The notes under the pieces: model-generated
Seen by the model: only the letters and a program-made list of their open reading frames with translations
What the model was told of the DNA's origin: nothing
Databases searched by the model: none
Source: Acidimicrobiia bacterium
GTDB taxonomy: Bacteria; Actinomycetota; Acidimicrobiia; Spongiisociales; ZC4RG35
Assembly: GCA_012270885.1 (NCBI GenBank)
Contig: JAAXHN010000043.1
Coordinates: 1 to 56,771 of the forward strand
Direction: 5' to 3'
DNA length: 56,771 nucleotides
Translations under genes and position numbers: made by a program
Shown: positions 9,166 to 18,432 of the stretch, one piece after another
Layout: each line of letters starts with the position of its first letter
Position numbering within the stretch: the stretch's first letter is position 1

Positions 9166-10154
9166 TCCGAGTACTCCGCAAGGTCGAGACTCTCCCGGAT
9201 CCGCCTGGCGATCAGGCGCTCGTCCGAGATCATGGCCGCTTCCAGTTCCCGGGCGAAGGGAATCGGAGTTGCCTTGCTACCGGCGCGAAGGGGCGGCGCA
9301 TCCAGCTCGTCGAACCCCTCGGCCACCACCCTGGCGACCAACTCCCCAGCCCAGCCACCCCTCTCCACGGCTTCGTGGGCCACGACCAATCGATGGGTGC
9401 GGGAGAGAGACTCCAGGACGATCTCGACATCCATGGGCACCAGGGTCCTCAGGTCGATCACCTCGACCGAGACGCCCTCTTCCTCCATCTCGAGAGCAGC
9501 CGCCAGGGCCTGATGGACGGATTTGCCCACCGCGGCCACGGTGACGTCTTCCCCCCGGCGCCTGACCACTCCCTGTCCGAGCGGGATGGGTGCCACCGGG
9601 TCGGGTACCGGTCCCGTGGTCCTGTAAAGAGCCCGATGCTCGACGAACAGCACCGGGTGCTCCAGTTCCACTGAGGTCTTGAAGAGGCCCTTGACGTCCT
9701 GGGGTGTGGAGGGCACCGCCACCGCCAGCCCGGGGACGTGCAGGAACCAACTCTCCAGGGTCTGGGAGTGCTGCGAGCCGTGGTGGGTGCCAGATCCCCC
9801 CTGGGTCCTGATGACCATCGGCGCCCGCAACTGGTCACCGGACATGTAGCGCATCTTGGCGGCGTGATTCACGATGGCGTCCATGCCGCAGGCAACGAAG
9901 TCCATGAACATGACCTCGACGATGGGCCGCATCCCCGTCACCGCCGCTCCCACCCCCGCGCCGAGCATCGACTGCTCGGCAATCGGCATGTCGCGAACCC
10001 GGTGACCACCGAATCGGCGAACGAAGTCCTGGGTGGCTCGGAACACCCCTCCGTAGGAACCGATCTCCTGTCCCATGATGAACACCCGGTCGTCTGACGC
10101 CAGGGCCTCGGCCTGAGCCTCCCGTACCGCCTCGATGAAGGTGATCTCCCGCAT
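9162..10154 (-). CDS. 2-oxoacid dehydrogenase E1 beta subunit
   Basis: A 330-residue E1 beta subunit (transketolase pyrimidine-binding plus C-terminal domain). It starts MREITFIEAVREAQAEALASD, carries the GQEIGSYGGVFRAT region with the conserved catalytic-loop Glu, and MRPIVEVMFMDF. The C-terminal domain has VDLRT-type residues (VIDLRTLVPMD) and HEAVERGG. It pairs with the adjacent E1 alpha to decarboxylate a 2-oxoacid or acetoin-like compound with thiamine diphosphate and hand the acyl group to E2 lipoamide. The TGATG junction couples it to E1 alpha. Similarity to acetoin dehydrogenase AcoB versus pyruvate dehydrogenase PdhB cannot be separated by eye. Confidence 0.93.
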   Translation of the reverse strand: MREITFIEAVREAQAEALASDDRVFIMGQEIGSYGGVFRATQDFVRRFGGHRVRDMPIAEQSMLGAGVGAAVTGMRPIVEVMFMDFVACGMDAIVNHAAKMRYMSGDQLRAPMVIRTQGGSGTHHGSQHSQTLESWFLHVPGLAVAVPSTPQDVKGLFKTSVELEHPVLFVEHRALYRTTGPVPDPVAPIPLGQGVVRRRGEDVTVAAVGKSVHQALAAALEMEEEGVSVEVIDLRTLVPMDVEIVLESLSRTHRLVVAHEAVERGGWAGELVARVVAEGFDELDAPPLRAGSKATPIPFARELEAAMISDERLIARRIRESLDLAEYSE

Positions 10155-11197
10155 CAGAAGCTCCCCTCCAGCGCGGTTCGGGGATCAGCAAACGGAGACT
10201 CGGCGGCGAATCTCGCGGCATCATCGATCTCTTTGTCAACAGCGGCCTCGATACCGGCGAGGGCGGCCAGTTCCAACCGGCCGGATACGGCCTGGCGGAA
10301 CCGGTGGAGAGGATCGTTCCGGCGGGCCTCCTCCACCTCCCGGCGATCCCGGTAGAGGTGCTCGGCGTCACCCAGATTATGACCCCGCCATCGGTAGCAC
10401 TTGGCCTCGATCAGGGTGGGACCATCCCCGGCCCGCGCCCGCTCCACCGCGGTCTCGGCCGCCGCATACACCGAGAAAACATCGATCCCGTCCACCACCA
10501 CACCCGGTATTCCGTATCCTTCCGCCCGCGACGCGATATCGGGGTTCAACTGCATCTCATCCGCCCGGAAAGAGTGAGCGTATCCGTTGTTCTCCACCAC
10601 GAAAACCGCCGGCAGGCGCCAGATAGCCGCCAGGTTGAGCGTCTCGTGAAAGACCCCCTGCCCAACCGCCCCGTCCCCCAGGAAGGCCACCGCGACGAGG
10701 GGGTCCCCCCTCAGATCGAAACTCAGGGCCGCTCCCGTGGCCAGCAGGCCGCTTCCCCCGATGATGGGACTCTGACCGATGAACCCGTGCTCGGTGCTGA
10801 CGATGTGCATCGATCCGCCCTTTCCCCCGCAGTACCCCGTGGCCCTACCCCACAGTTCGGCGCAGATCGGTCCGAGTTCGGCACCCTTGGCTATCGCATG
10901 CCCGTGGCCGCGGTGAGTCGAGGTGACCACGTCACTGGTCCTGAGAGCGGCGCACACCCCCGCCGGGATCGCCTCCTGCCCCATCGAGGAGTGGAAAGGT
11001 CCGTACAGGTCTCCGGCCAGGTGGGCGCGTTCCATCGTTACCTCGAACCGCCGGATGGTGTACATGGTCTTGAAGATCTCGAGAAGCCGGGCGTCGCTCA
11101 AGCCGTGAAACTTGGTGCCCCTAGCAGGGGTGCTGCCACCCCGGTCGGCTACGGGAGGGGAAGTAACCGAGGAGATGAGGCCGGCGCCCTCGGTCAT
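10154..11197 (-). CDS. 2-oxoacid dehydrogenase E1 alpha subunit
   Basis: E1 alpha of about 347 residues. The thiamine diphosphate motif runs from FLGDGAVGQG to VVENNGYAHS. The HSSMGQEA and STHRGHGHAIAKG segments match AcoA/PdhA, and GGKGGSMHI with FIGQSPIIGG is typical of the acetoin dehydrogenase type. The N-terminal 25 residues are low complexity, so a start further in is possible. The start overlaps the CoA-transferase stop (ATGA) and the end overlaps E1 beta by one base (TGATG). It lies between the two HyuAB-aminotransferase blocks, which suggests that the 2-oxoacid produced by deamination is its substrate (inference). Confidence 0.93.
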   Translation of the reverse strand: MTEGAGLISSVTSPPVADRGGSTPARGTKFHGLSDARLLEIFKTMYTIRRFEVTMERAHLAGDLYGPFHSSMGQEAIPAGVCAALRTSDVVTSTHRGHGHAIAKGAELGPICAELWGRATGYCGGKGGSMHIVSTEHGFIGQSPIIGGSGLLATGAALSFDLRGDPLVAVAFLGDGAVGQGVFHETLNLAAIWRLPAVFVVENNGYAHSFRADEMQLNPDIASRAEGYGIPGVVVDGIDVFSVYAAAETAVERARAGDGPTLIEAKCYRWRGHNLGDAEHLYRDRREVEEARRNDPLHRFRQAVSGRLELAALAGIEAAVDKEIDDAARFAAESPFADPRTALEGSF

Positions 11198-12426
11198 GTT
11201 CCCGCCCCTGTACCCAACCCCCCGTCATGATCCCCACCCGTGCGCACGACACCCCGGTCGACCAGTTCCTCGATCGCTTCGGGCGAATAGTCAATCTTTT
11301 TCATCAGCACCTCGGCGGTGTGCTCCCCCAGCATGGGGGCGGATTGGTTCGGATGGCGCCAGCGGCTGAGCTTCACTGGGCTGGTCAGATAGGAAAGATC
11401 ACCCAGGACGGGGTGCCGGTACTGCCGGACCATGTCCCTCGCCAGGACCTGTGGGTCCGTGAATACCTCGGCGATGTCATTGACCGGAGCCACCGGGAGA
11501 TCGTATTCCTCCGTCATCCCCATCCATTCGGCCTTGGTCCGGCGAGCAAACTCGCCCGTCAGGATCTCCTCGACGAATGAACGGTTTTCCAAGCGGGCGG
11601 CGTTGTCCCTGGTGCGGGGATCGTCCTTGAGGTCGGGACGCCCTATGGCGTCACACAGGTTTCTCCAGAACTTGTCACCGCGGGCGGCCACCACCACGAA
11701 GCCATCCTTCGCCGCCAGGGCCTGCCAGGGCACGATGTGTGCATGGGCGGTCCCCCGCCGCTCGATCACCGCCCCGGTGTTCAGGTGGTCGAAGGCGTCA
11801 TAGGACAGCATCGAGACCAACGCATCGAGCATCGAGATGTCGGCGTGCTGGCCTTCTCCATGAAGCTCTCGGCCCACCAGGGCGCCCAGCACCGCCAGAG
11901 CGGTGAAGATCCCGCCGCAAATGTCGGCGATGGGAATCCCCACCCGCGCCGGGGGACCGTCGCCCGGGCCGGTCATGTCCAGCAGGCCACTGTAAGCCTG
12001 CACCACCAGATCGAAGGCCGGACGATCGCGGGCCGGCCCGGTGGCGCCGAAGCCGGTGATCGAGACGGTGATGATCCGGGGGTTGTGTCGGGAAAGACTC
12101 TCGGGATCGATCCGCAGCCGCTCCATGACCCCGGGACGGAAGTTGTCGATCACCACGTCCGAGCTGGTCACAAGGTCATAGAAGATCTCTCGCCCCGCCT
12201 CGCTTTTGAGGTCAAGCACCATACTCTTCTTCCCTCTGTTCATCTGCAGGTGAATGGCGCTCTCGGATCCCACCGGGGTGATTCTCGGGTTCCGGGCCGC
12301 ATCGCCCCAGGGAGGCTCGATCTTGATCACCTCGGCACCCAGGTCGGCGAGAATCATCCCCCCGTAGGTGCCGGCGATCACCTGACCCAACTCCAGGACC
12401 GTCACCCCCGAGAGCATGCCCTTCAT
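11194..12426 (-). CDS. Class III (CaiB/BaiF) CoA-transferase
   Basis: A 410-residue family III CoA-transferase, which moves CoA between acyl-CoA donors and carboxylic acids through an aspartyl intermediate. It begins MLSGVTVLELGQVIAGTYGGMILADLGAEVIKIE, a hallmark start. NRGKKSMVLDLKS follows, then the likely catalytic Asp in GIPIADICGGIFTALAVLGAL. Length fits formyl-CoA transferase and succinyl-CoA:acid transferase relatives. The gene is separated from the upstream aminotransferase by 45 bases, one of the few larger gaps in the operon, and overlaps E1 alpha. It probably activates a carboxylic intermediate of the pathway. Confidence 0.93.
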   Translation of the reverse strand: MKGMLSGVTVLELGQVIAGTYGGMILADLGAEVIKIEPPWGDAARNPRITPVGSESAIHLQMNRGKKSMVLDLKSEAGREIFYDLVTSSDVVIDNFRPGVMERLRIDPESLSRHNPRIITVSITGFGATGPARDRPAFDLVVQAYSGLLDMTGPGDGPPARVGIPIADICGGIFTALAVLGALVGRELHGEGQHADISMLDALVSMLSYDAFDHLNTGAVIERRGTAHAHIVPWQALAAKDGFVVVAARGDKFWRNLCDAIGRPDLKDDPRTRDNAARLENRSFVEEILTGEFARRTKAEWMGMTEEYDLPVAPVNDIAEVFTDPQVLARDMVRQYRHPVLGDLSYLTSPVKLSRWRHPNQSAPMLGEHTAEVLMKKIDYSPEAIEELVDRGVVRTGGDHDGGLGTGAGT

Positions 12427-12471
12427 TCCGGCCCCAGCCTTCCCGGTCGCAACTCCGTACGGATCAAGCGG

Positions 12472-13827
12472 TCAGTCCTCCTTGATGGTCTCCATCACCC
12501 TCTGGCAGACTTCCAGCACCTGATCGATCTCGGCCTGGCTCTGGGCCGCGTTGGTGAAGCCCAGGTGATAGGGGGTGATGTATATCCCGTGAGCCACCAG
12601 ACCCAGATAGAAGGTCCCTGCCATCTCCCGGTCGCTGGCCAGCACATCGCGGATGGTGCGCACCGGTTCGTCAGCGAAGTACACCCCGAAGATGGGGCCC
12701 TGTCCGGTGGCCTGGACCGGCAGTCCCAGGTTGGCGCCGATCTTTTCTATACCCTTTCGCACCTGCTCGCCGGTCTCCTCGAGGTTCTCGTAAACGCCGG
12801 GTTTCTCCAACTCCGAAAGCATCGCAATCCCGGCCGCCAACGACGCCAGGTTGGTCTGGAAGGTCCCCGACTGGAAGATGGTGACCCGCCTGTCGTCGGC
12901 ATCCCGGGGGGGAGTGACGACGTGGTCCATGACGTCGCGCCGGCCTCCGAAGGCGCCCATCGGAAGTCCTCCTCCGATGGTCTTGGCCAGCGCCACCAGG
13001 TCCGGGGTGACTCCCGTGACCGCCGTGCTCCCGCCCAGGGCAACCCTGAACCCCGTGATCACCTCGTCGAAGATCAGGAGGATACCGTGGTGAGCGGTGA
13101 CCTCCCGCAACGCCTCCAGGAACCTCTCGTCGGCCACGATCCCCGCCATCCAGGTCCCCCCCACCGCTTCCACCACCACCCCGGCCAACTCCGAAGCGTG
13201 TTCCTCGATCAGGGCCACCGTGGCGTCAGTGTTGTTGTACGGCAGGACCACGGTGTCGTCCAGGACGCTCTGGGGTATCCCGGCTCCCTCGGGAAGGGAG
13301 ACCGGACGCTCCTCAGGCCCGGCGAAGGAGGTTCCGCTCACCAGCAGGTTGTCGTAGCCGCCGTGGAAATTGCCTTCGAATTTGCCGATCTTCTGTCTGC
13401 CAGTGAAAGCGCGGGCCACCCGCATCGACATGTGCACCGCCTCCGAACCGGTGTGCACGAAGCGAATCATCTCCATGTGCGGCATGTGCTTTCGGATCTT
13501 CTCTGCCAGGACCAGGTTGTTGGGAGAGGGCGCGATGGTGCTGGTGCCGGAGGAGAGTTGCTTCGCCACCGCATCCATCACTGCGGGCGGCGAGTGTCCC
13601 AGGATGTGGGGGCCACCCCCAATCAACGAGTCGATGTATCGGTTGCCGTCCACATCCCAGAGAAAGGGCCCGCGCGCCGCTTCCACATACAGGGGATACG
13701 GGGGGCGGAACCCGGCGTTGCCGGGGACGCCGCCCGGCAGGTGCCGTCTGGCTTCCTCGTAGAGCCGCAGGGATCCGGGTGTGCGTTGCGTGTACAGGTC
13801 TACAAACTTTGATCGGGCGTCTGTCAT
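12472..13827 (-). CDS. Class III PLP aminotransferase, glutamate-1-semialdehyde aminomutase-like, copy 2
   Basis: A paralog of the aminotransferase at 4017-5372, also 451 residues. The PLP lysine is K282 in LAKTIGGGLPMGAFGG, the ring Asp lies in LIFDEVITG, and FVHTGSEA binds the phosphate. Shared segments include RTPGS near the start, FEGNFHGGYDN versus FEGNYHGSDDY, and SGTFQTN versus SGTFTGN. The two copies have diverged strongly outside the motifs, so different substrates or stereochemistry are likely. It follows HyuB2 with an ATGA overlap and has a GGAGAG ribosome site. Like copy 1 it is unlikely to be the haem enzyme HemL. Confidence 0.92.
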   Translation of the reverse strand: MTDARSKFVDLYTQRTPGSLRLYEEARRHLPGGVPGNAGFRPPYPLYVEAARGPFLWDVDGNRYIDSLIGGGPHILGHSPPAVMDAVAKQLSSGTSTIAPSPNNLVLAEKIRKHMPHMEMIRFVHTGSEAVHMSMRVARAFTGRQKIGKFEGNFHGGYDNLLVSGTSFAGPEERPVSLPEGAGIPQSVLDDTVVLPYNNTDATVALIEEHASELAGVVVEAVGGTWMAGIVADERFLEALREVTAHHGILLIFDEVITGFRVALGGSTAVTGVTPDLVALAKTIGGGLPMGAFGGRRDVMDHVVTPPRDADDRRVTIFQSGTFQTNLASLAAGIAMLSELEKPGVYENLEETGEQVRKGIEKIGANLGLPVQATGQGPIFGVYFADEPVRTIRDVLASDREMAGTFYLGLVAHGIYITPYHLGFTNAAQSQAEIDQVLEVCQRVMETIKED

Positions 13828-15671
13828 GGCAGTTTCTCTCCTGTGTTCGATCGGGCGGCGCGCATCTCGGCGCGCAAGTCTTGGGTTGCTTCAACGTCTA
13901 TCCGGTAATCGAGAAGATCGGCGTCTTGTACCTCGATCACCACTCCGTAATCGGAGAGCGCCGATTCGATCGAGACGTACCGGTCCAGCACATCTTCCAG
14001 CACCGCTTCGGGTTCACGGTCCAGTGGATCGCCGTACCCGCCGCCTCCCGACGACACGTGATAGAAGGTGCCGTGCCGGCCCACGAACTCGTCGGCGAAG
14101 TAGATGGGAAGGTCCTCCTCCTCGTCGGTGCCCACATTCTTGGCGACCCGGATGGGGATCCCGTCCTCCCCTCCGAACAACCCGCGGGGTCCCCCAGGGC
14201 CTTCCTCGCCCCGGTCGGCAATGTAGGACAGCCGCACACCGCCGGCGTTCTCGGCTCGGAGCACCGACTCCAGCCCTGCACCTCCTCGCCACCGTCCCGC
14301 GCCCATCGAGTCGGTGACCGGCGCCAGACGGTCGAAGGTGACCGGCCACATCCTCTCGATCACCTCGCTCGACTGGTTGAGGATGCCCAGCCCGAAGATA
14401 GCGGCCCCGCAGTCCCGTCCGTCGGCGCCGTACTTTCCTCCCCAACCGCCGGTGTGCCAGTGGTAGTAGACGAAGTAGTTGTTGTGCCGCCCGGGACGGT
14501 CGTCCACCCCGCCGGCCACCACGTACTCGAGGTTGAAGTTACCGGCGAAGGAGCGTTGGGGCGCCACCTGCGCCCACACCCGCTGGACGCAGGCGGTGGT
14601 CTTCTCGTAGGCCCCCGACACCTCCCCGCAAACCGCATAGGGCCGGACCGCGTTTACCACGCTGGTCTCGGGGAATATCGCTTTAATGATGCGCAGCCAC
14701 CCGGCATTCATCAGAGGCTTGGGAAAGATGTATTTGGTGCCGGCCACCAGCGCTCCGGTGGTCGAACCGCGGGTGCCATTCATGCCCGACTGCACGGGCG
14801 GCCCGGACTCTGTCATGTCATAGATGACCCGCGGGGGGTCGTGCTGGATAGTCATCTTGAGAGAGACCTTCACCGGACCATCCTCGGGCGCCTGGGGATC
14901 GTAGTCGATGAAGTCGTCGGTCTCCCAGGTACCCTCGGGGCACCGGAGGATCTCGGCGGCCAGTTCGCGCTCGGAATGGTCGAGCGTCCCTTCCATGGAG
15001 CCCACCACAGTCTCCAGCCCGTACTTCTCTATAAGGGTGTGGAGACGGCTCTCCCCCACCCGGGCCGCCTCGATGTGAGCGATCAGATCACCGGTCGAGT
15101 TGACCGGCAGGCGGATGTTAGCCATTATCAGGTTCTTCACGTCATGGCGGATCACACGCCGTGAAACGACCTTGAGCGGGGGGATTACCAGCCCTTCGGC
15201 ATAGATGTCGGCGGCCAGCGCGTTCATCGAGCCGGGAGTGGGGCCACCCACATCCGACCAGTGGCCCTTGGTGGCAGTGAAGGCGATCAGTTCGCCCTCC
15301 CAGAAGATCGGGCTGATGAAGGTCATGTCGGGAAGATGGGTCCCTCCCCGGTAGGGCTCGTTGAAGGCGTACACGTCCCCTTCCTCGATGCCTCCCTCCA
15401 CGTTGGCGAAGTCCTCGATCACCGACTGAGTGCTGGGTTGCAGTGCACCGACATGGACCGCCACATCCCGGGTGCCCTGGGCGACCAGTTCGCCCTGGGC
15501 GTTCATCAGTCCACCGCTGACATCCCCGCAGTAGATCACAAACGACAGGCAGGCGTCCCGCAGGGCTTCCACCATCTCGTCCACCAGGCTGACGAAGGCA
15601 CTGGAGAGAATCGAGAAAGTCACGGGATCGACTCCCTGGGCCAGGTCCGGCCCGTGGCGCTCGGTGTTCAT
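13824..15671 (-). CDS. hyuB: Hydantoinase B / oxoprolinase family subunit, copy 2
   Basis: A second HyuB of 615 residues. The track ORF extends to 16112, but its first 147 residues are antisense-like Arg/Gly-rich sequence inside hyuA2. The ATG at 15671 (MNTERHGPDLAQGVDPVTF) overlaps the HyuA2 stop as ATGA and gives a family-like N-terminus. Motifs include YAFNEPYRGGTHLPDMTF, ATKGHWSDVGG (note W where copy 1 has HH) and SGGGGYGDPLDREP. The changed residues near the metal site compared with copy 1 (TKGHWSDVGG versus NRAHHLDVGG) suggest different substrate ranges. It is coupled to aminotransferase 2 by ATGA. Confidence 0.92.
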   Translation of the reverse strand: MNTERHGPDLAQGVDPVTFSILSSAFVSLVDEMVEALRDACLSFVIYCGDVSGGLMNAQGELVAQGTRDVAVHVGALQPSTQSVIEDFANVEGGIEEGDVYAFNEPYRGGTHLPDMTFISPIFWEGELIAFTATKGHWSDVGGPTPGSMNALAADIYAEGLVIPPLKVVSRRVIRHDVKNLIMANIRLPVNSTGDLIAHIEAARVGESRLHTLIEKYGLETVVGSMEGTLDHSERELAAEILRCPEGTWETDDFIDYDPQAPEDGPVKVSLKMTIQHDPPRVIYDMTESGPPVQSGMNGTRGSTTGALVAGTKYIFPKPLMNAGWLRIIKAIFPETSVVNAVRPYAVCGEVSGAYEKTTACVQRVWAQVAPQRSFAGNFNLEYVVAGGVDDRPGRHNNYFVYYHWHTGGWGGKYGADGRDCGAAIFGLGILNQSSEVIERMWPVTFDRLAPVTDSMGAGRWRGGAGLESVLRAENAGGVRLSYIADRGEEGPGGPRGLFGGEDGIPIRVAKNVGTDEEEDLPIYFADEFVGRHGTFYHVSSGGGGYGDPLDREPEAVLEDVLDRYVSIESALSDYGVVIEVQDADLLDYRIDVEATQDLRAEMRAARSNTGEKLP

Positions 15672-17728
15672 TCGGCGCCTCCTGTTCCAGTGGTGTCGAG
15701 CACCAGATTGAGGTACCGGTCCACATACAGACTCACTCCGGGTGGCGCCAGGGTCGTGGAGTCCATCTGCTCCACCACGGCCGGCCCCACCGTCCGGAAC
15801 CCCACCGGCAGGGAAGGCCGGGACCACACCGGCGTGTCGACCCACCCTCCCGCCTCTCGCCAGTAGACGGGACGCGAGGCTGGAGCGCCCGGCGCGGCGC
15901 AAGCCCGCCCGACCGCCTTTGGTCGGTACTTGTCGGAGGTCCCCGTTCCGGTGACGTTGATGCCGTGGATCTCCACTTCCCGTTCCCCCAGATCGAAGGT
16001 GAACCGCTGCAGATACAGCTTCCTGAAGAGTTCCACGCTCTCTGAAAGACTCTCGGTGGTCATCCTGCCGGTGACCGGGATGGCGAACACCCTCCACTGC
16101 CCCGCATAACACATGTCGATGGTCTTCTCCACGAACTGGTTCTCCGGCGCAATCCCCTCCCGGTCCAGGGCGGCCCGCACCCGGGCGTCGAATTCGTCGA
16201 AGCGATCGTTCATCTCGTCGATGTCAACCGCCGCCGCCTCCCCGTAGAACATGCTGGCGCCCAGGTCGTGGCGGATGTCTGCCATGAGACAACCCAGAGC
16301 CGAAGTGAGTCCTGGCCTGGGAGGCACCAGCACGGTGGGTATCCGCAACTCGGCCGCCACCCGCACCCCGTGGAACGGCCCTGCTCCGCCGAACGCCACC
16401 AGGGCGAAGTCGCGGGGGTCCAACCCGCGCCTCATGGTGGCCAGCCGGATGGCATTGGCCATGTTCGCCTCAGCCACCGCGATCACCGCCGCCGCCGCGG
16501 AGACCGAGTCGCTGCCCAGCCTGCGGCCGATCCCGTCATGGATCACCTTGTGGGCAAGCTCCGGCGAGATCTCCATCGCCCCGCCCAACATGGCACCCGG
16601 CCTCAGGTTCCCCATCACCACGTGGGCATCGGTGTTGGTGGGCTGGTCCCCTCCCTTCCCGTAACAGGCCGGTCCGGGTACGGCACCCATGCTGTGGGGA
16701 CCCGATCGGAGCTTTCCTCCCGGATCGAACCACGCCACCGAACCTCCACCCGCCCCCACGGTGATTATGTCCACCGCCGGGAACATGATCGGATGGCCCC
16801 ACTCCACCTCCCAGGTCTCGGTGGTTCTCAACTGTCCGTCCAGCGTCACCGAAACATCGGTGCTGGTTCCGCCGATGTCGAGGCCGATGATGTTCTCGAA
16901 GCCGGCCAATGCCCCTATCTCCCGGGCCGCGATCGCACCTGCCGATGGGCCCGAATTGGCGGTCCGGACCGGGATGTTTGAGGTGGCCTGCACCCCCATC
17001 AGGCCTCCTGCCGACTGCACGATCAGCACGTCACCGGGGTAGTCCCGGCTCCGCAGACCCTGCTCCAGAGCCTGCAGGTAATCGATCATCACCGGGATCA
17101 GGGCCACGTTGAGGATGGTGGTGGTGAAACGCTCGTATTCGAGAATGCGTGGGATGGTCTCATGGGAGGTGCGGACCAGCGCCTCCGGAAACTCCTCCAG
17201 GATGATCTCCTTCATTCTCCGTTCGTTGCGGCCATTGGTGTAGGAGTGCAGGAAACACACCGCGATGGTCCGGATGCCCCGTCCCCGCAGGATGCGGGCA
17301 ACCGCGCGGGCCTCCTCCTCGTCGAGAGGAGTACGCACCTCGCCGGAACTGAGGGTCCGCTCGGTGACTTCCAGGCGGTCCCGGGGCCTCACGATCGAGG
17401 AACGGGGAGACTCGTGGTAGATGTCCCAGATGTCCTCCTTGGAGCCTCGCGCGGCCTGGGTCAGCACGGCGGTGACGCCCCTCGTGGTCACCATTGCCAC
17501 CCTCGGGAGCCGTCTTTCTATCAAAGCGTTGGTGCCCAGGGTGGTTCCATGGGCGAAGGAGCGGAACCTCTCCCCGGTTAACCCTGCTTCGTCCATGGCA
17601 TTGAAGACTCCGGCGAACCCATCGGGAGTGGTGGGGGTCTTGACAACCTGCACCTCGCTGTCGGGGTCAGCCATCACCCAGTCGGTGAAAGTTCCGCCGA
17701 TGTCGACCCCGATCCTGAACTCGGCCAT
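15668..17728 (-). CDS. hyuA: Hydantoinase A / oxoprolinase family subunit, copy 2
   Basis: The second HyuA, 686 residues. It begins MAEFRIGVDIGGTFTDWVM with the actin-like phosphate motif; GLDIGGTSTDVSVT and TVGAGGGSVAWFD complete the nucleotide site. The C-terminal hydantoinase domain includes IDMCYAGQWRVF. It is only moderately similar to copy 1 outside motifs. Its start overlaps the LivF stop (TGATG), which ties catabolism directly to the ABC transporter genes. It should act with HyuB2 in an ATP-dependent hydrolysis or carboxylation. Confidence 0.93.
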   Translation of the reverse strand: MAEFRIGVDIGGTFTDWVMADPDSEVQVVKTPTTPDGFAGVFNAMDEAGLTGERFRSFAHGTTLGTNALIERRLPRVAMVTTRGVTAVLTQAARGSKEDIWDIYHESPRSSIVRPRDRLEVTERTLSSGEVRTPLDEEEARAVARILRGRGIRTIAVCFLHSYTNGRNERRMKEIILEEFPEALVRTSHETIPRILEYERFTTTILNVALIPVMIDYLQALEQGLRSRDYPGDVLIVQSAGGLMGVQATSNIPVRTANSGPSAGAIAAREIGALAGFENIIGLDIGGTSTDVSVTLDGQLRTTETWEVEWGHPIMFPAVDIITVGAGGGSVAWFDPGGKLRSGPHSMGAVPGPACYGKGGDQPTNTDAHVVMGNLRPGAMLGGAMEISPELAHKVIHDGIGRRLGSDSVSAAAAVIAVAEANMANAIRLATMRRGLDPRDFALVAFGGAGPFHGVRVAAELRIPTVLVPPRPGLTSALGCLMADIRHDLGASMFYGEAAAVDIDEMNDRFDEFDARVRAALDREGIAPENQFVEKTIDMCYAGQWRVFAIPVTGRMTTESLSESVELFRKLYLQRFTFDLGEREVEIHGINVTGTGTSDKYRPKAVGRACAAPGAPASRPVYWREAGGWVDTPVWSRPSLPVGFRTVGPAVVEQMDSTTLAPPGVSLYVDRYLNLVLDTTGTGGAE

Positions 17729-18432
17729 CAGATCCCCAGGTAGGCTCGCCGCACGAGATCGCTCTCGAGCACATCTCGGGTTTCTCCGCTCTCGACCACC
17801 AGACCCGACTCCATCACATAGGCTTTCCGGGCGATCTCCAACGCCAGGAAGGCGTTCTGCTCCACCAGCAACACCGTCAACCCGTGGCGGTTGAGATCGA
17901 GAATGATCTCGGCCAGATGATCCACGATGATGGGGGCCAGGCCCGCCGACGGCTCGTCCAGAAGCAAGAGCCGGGGCTCGGCCATCAGGGCCCTGGCGAT
18001 GGCAAGCATCTGCTGCTCCCCGCCGCTCAGGGTTCCGGCGCGCTGGCGGGCCCGTTCGGAGAGACGCGGGAAGAACTCGAAGGCCCGCTCCAGCCGGCGA
18101 CGGTACTCGTCCTCCTCCTTCACCATGTGGGCGCCCATCTCCAGGTTCTCCAGAACCGTCATAGCGGGGAAGAGCTCCTTGCCCTGCGGCACGTGGCCCA
18201 GGCCCATGCCGACTATCTCGTGAGGTCTGAGGCTGTCGATTCTCTCACCCTCGAAGGAGATCTCGCCGCTCTGGGGTCTGAGCACTCCCGAGACGGTGAG
18301 CAGCAGGGTGGTCTTTCCCGCGCCGTTGGCTCCGATCACCGTCACCAGTTCACCCTCCGGCACGCTGATCGAGACATCGAAGAGCACCTGCACCCGCCCG
18401 TAGGCCACGTTGAGAGTGTTGATCTCAAGCAC
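17728..18432 (-). CDS. livF: Liv-type ABC transporter ATP-binding protein (LivF-like)
   Basis: A 234-residue ATPase of the branched-chain amino acid/amide transporter class. Walker A is GANGAGKTTLL, the signature is LSGGEQQMLAIARAL, Walker B is RLLLLDEPSAGL, and VLLVEQNAFLAL carries the H-loop region, where the usual His is Gln-Asn as is common in LivF. LivF and LivG form the nucleotide-binding pair of the importer. It overlaps LivG by 8 bases and HyuA2 by one base. Substrate is inferred from context to be the nitrogenous compound degraded by the operon rather than leucine. Confidence 0.95.
   Translation of the reverse strand: MLEINTLNVAYGRVQVLFDVSISVPEGELVTVIGANGAGKTTLLLTVSGVLRPQSGEISFEGERIDSLRPHEIVGMGLGHVPQGKELFPAMTVLENLEMGAHMVKEEDEYRRRLERAFEFFPRLSERARQRAGTLSGGEQQMLAIARALMAEPRLLLLDEPSAGLAPIIVDHLAEIILDLNRHGLTVLLVEQNAFLALEIARKAYVMESGLVVESGETRDVLESDLVRRAYLGI

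Noticed and set aside
11737-13812. 691-residue plus-strand ORF
   Set aside because: Longest shadow in the window. It mirrors the class III aminotransferase and CoA-transferase, whose PLP and catalytic motifs are intact on the other strand.
15672-16112. N-terminal extension of HyuB2 in the ORF track
   Set aside because: It lies wholly inside hyuA2 in another frame and is not family-like; the ATG at 15671 gives a correct start.
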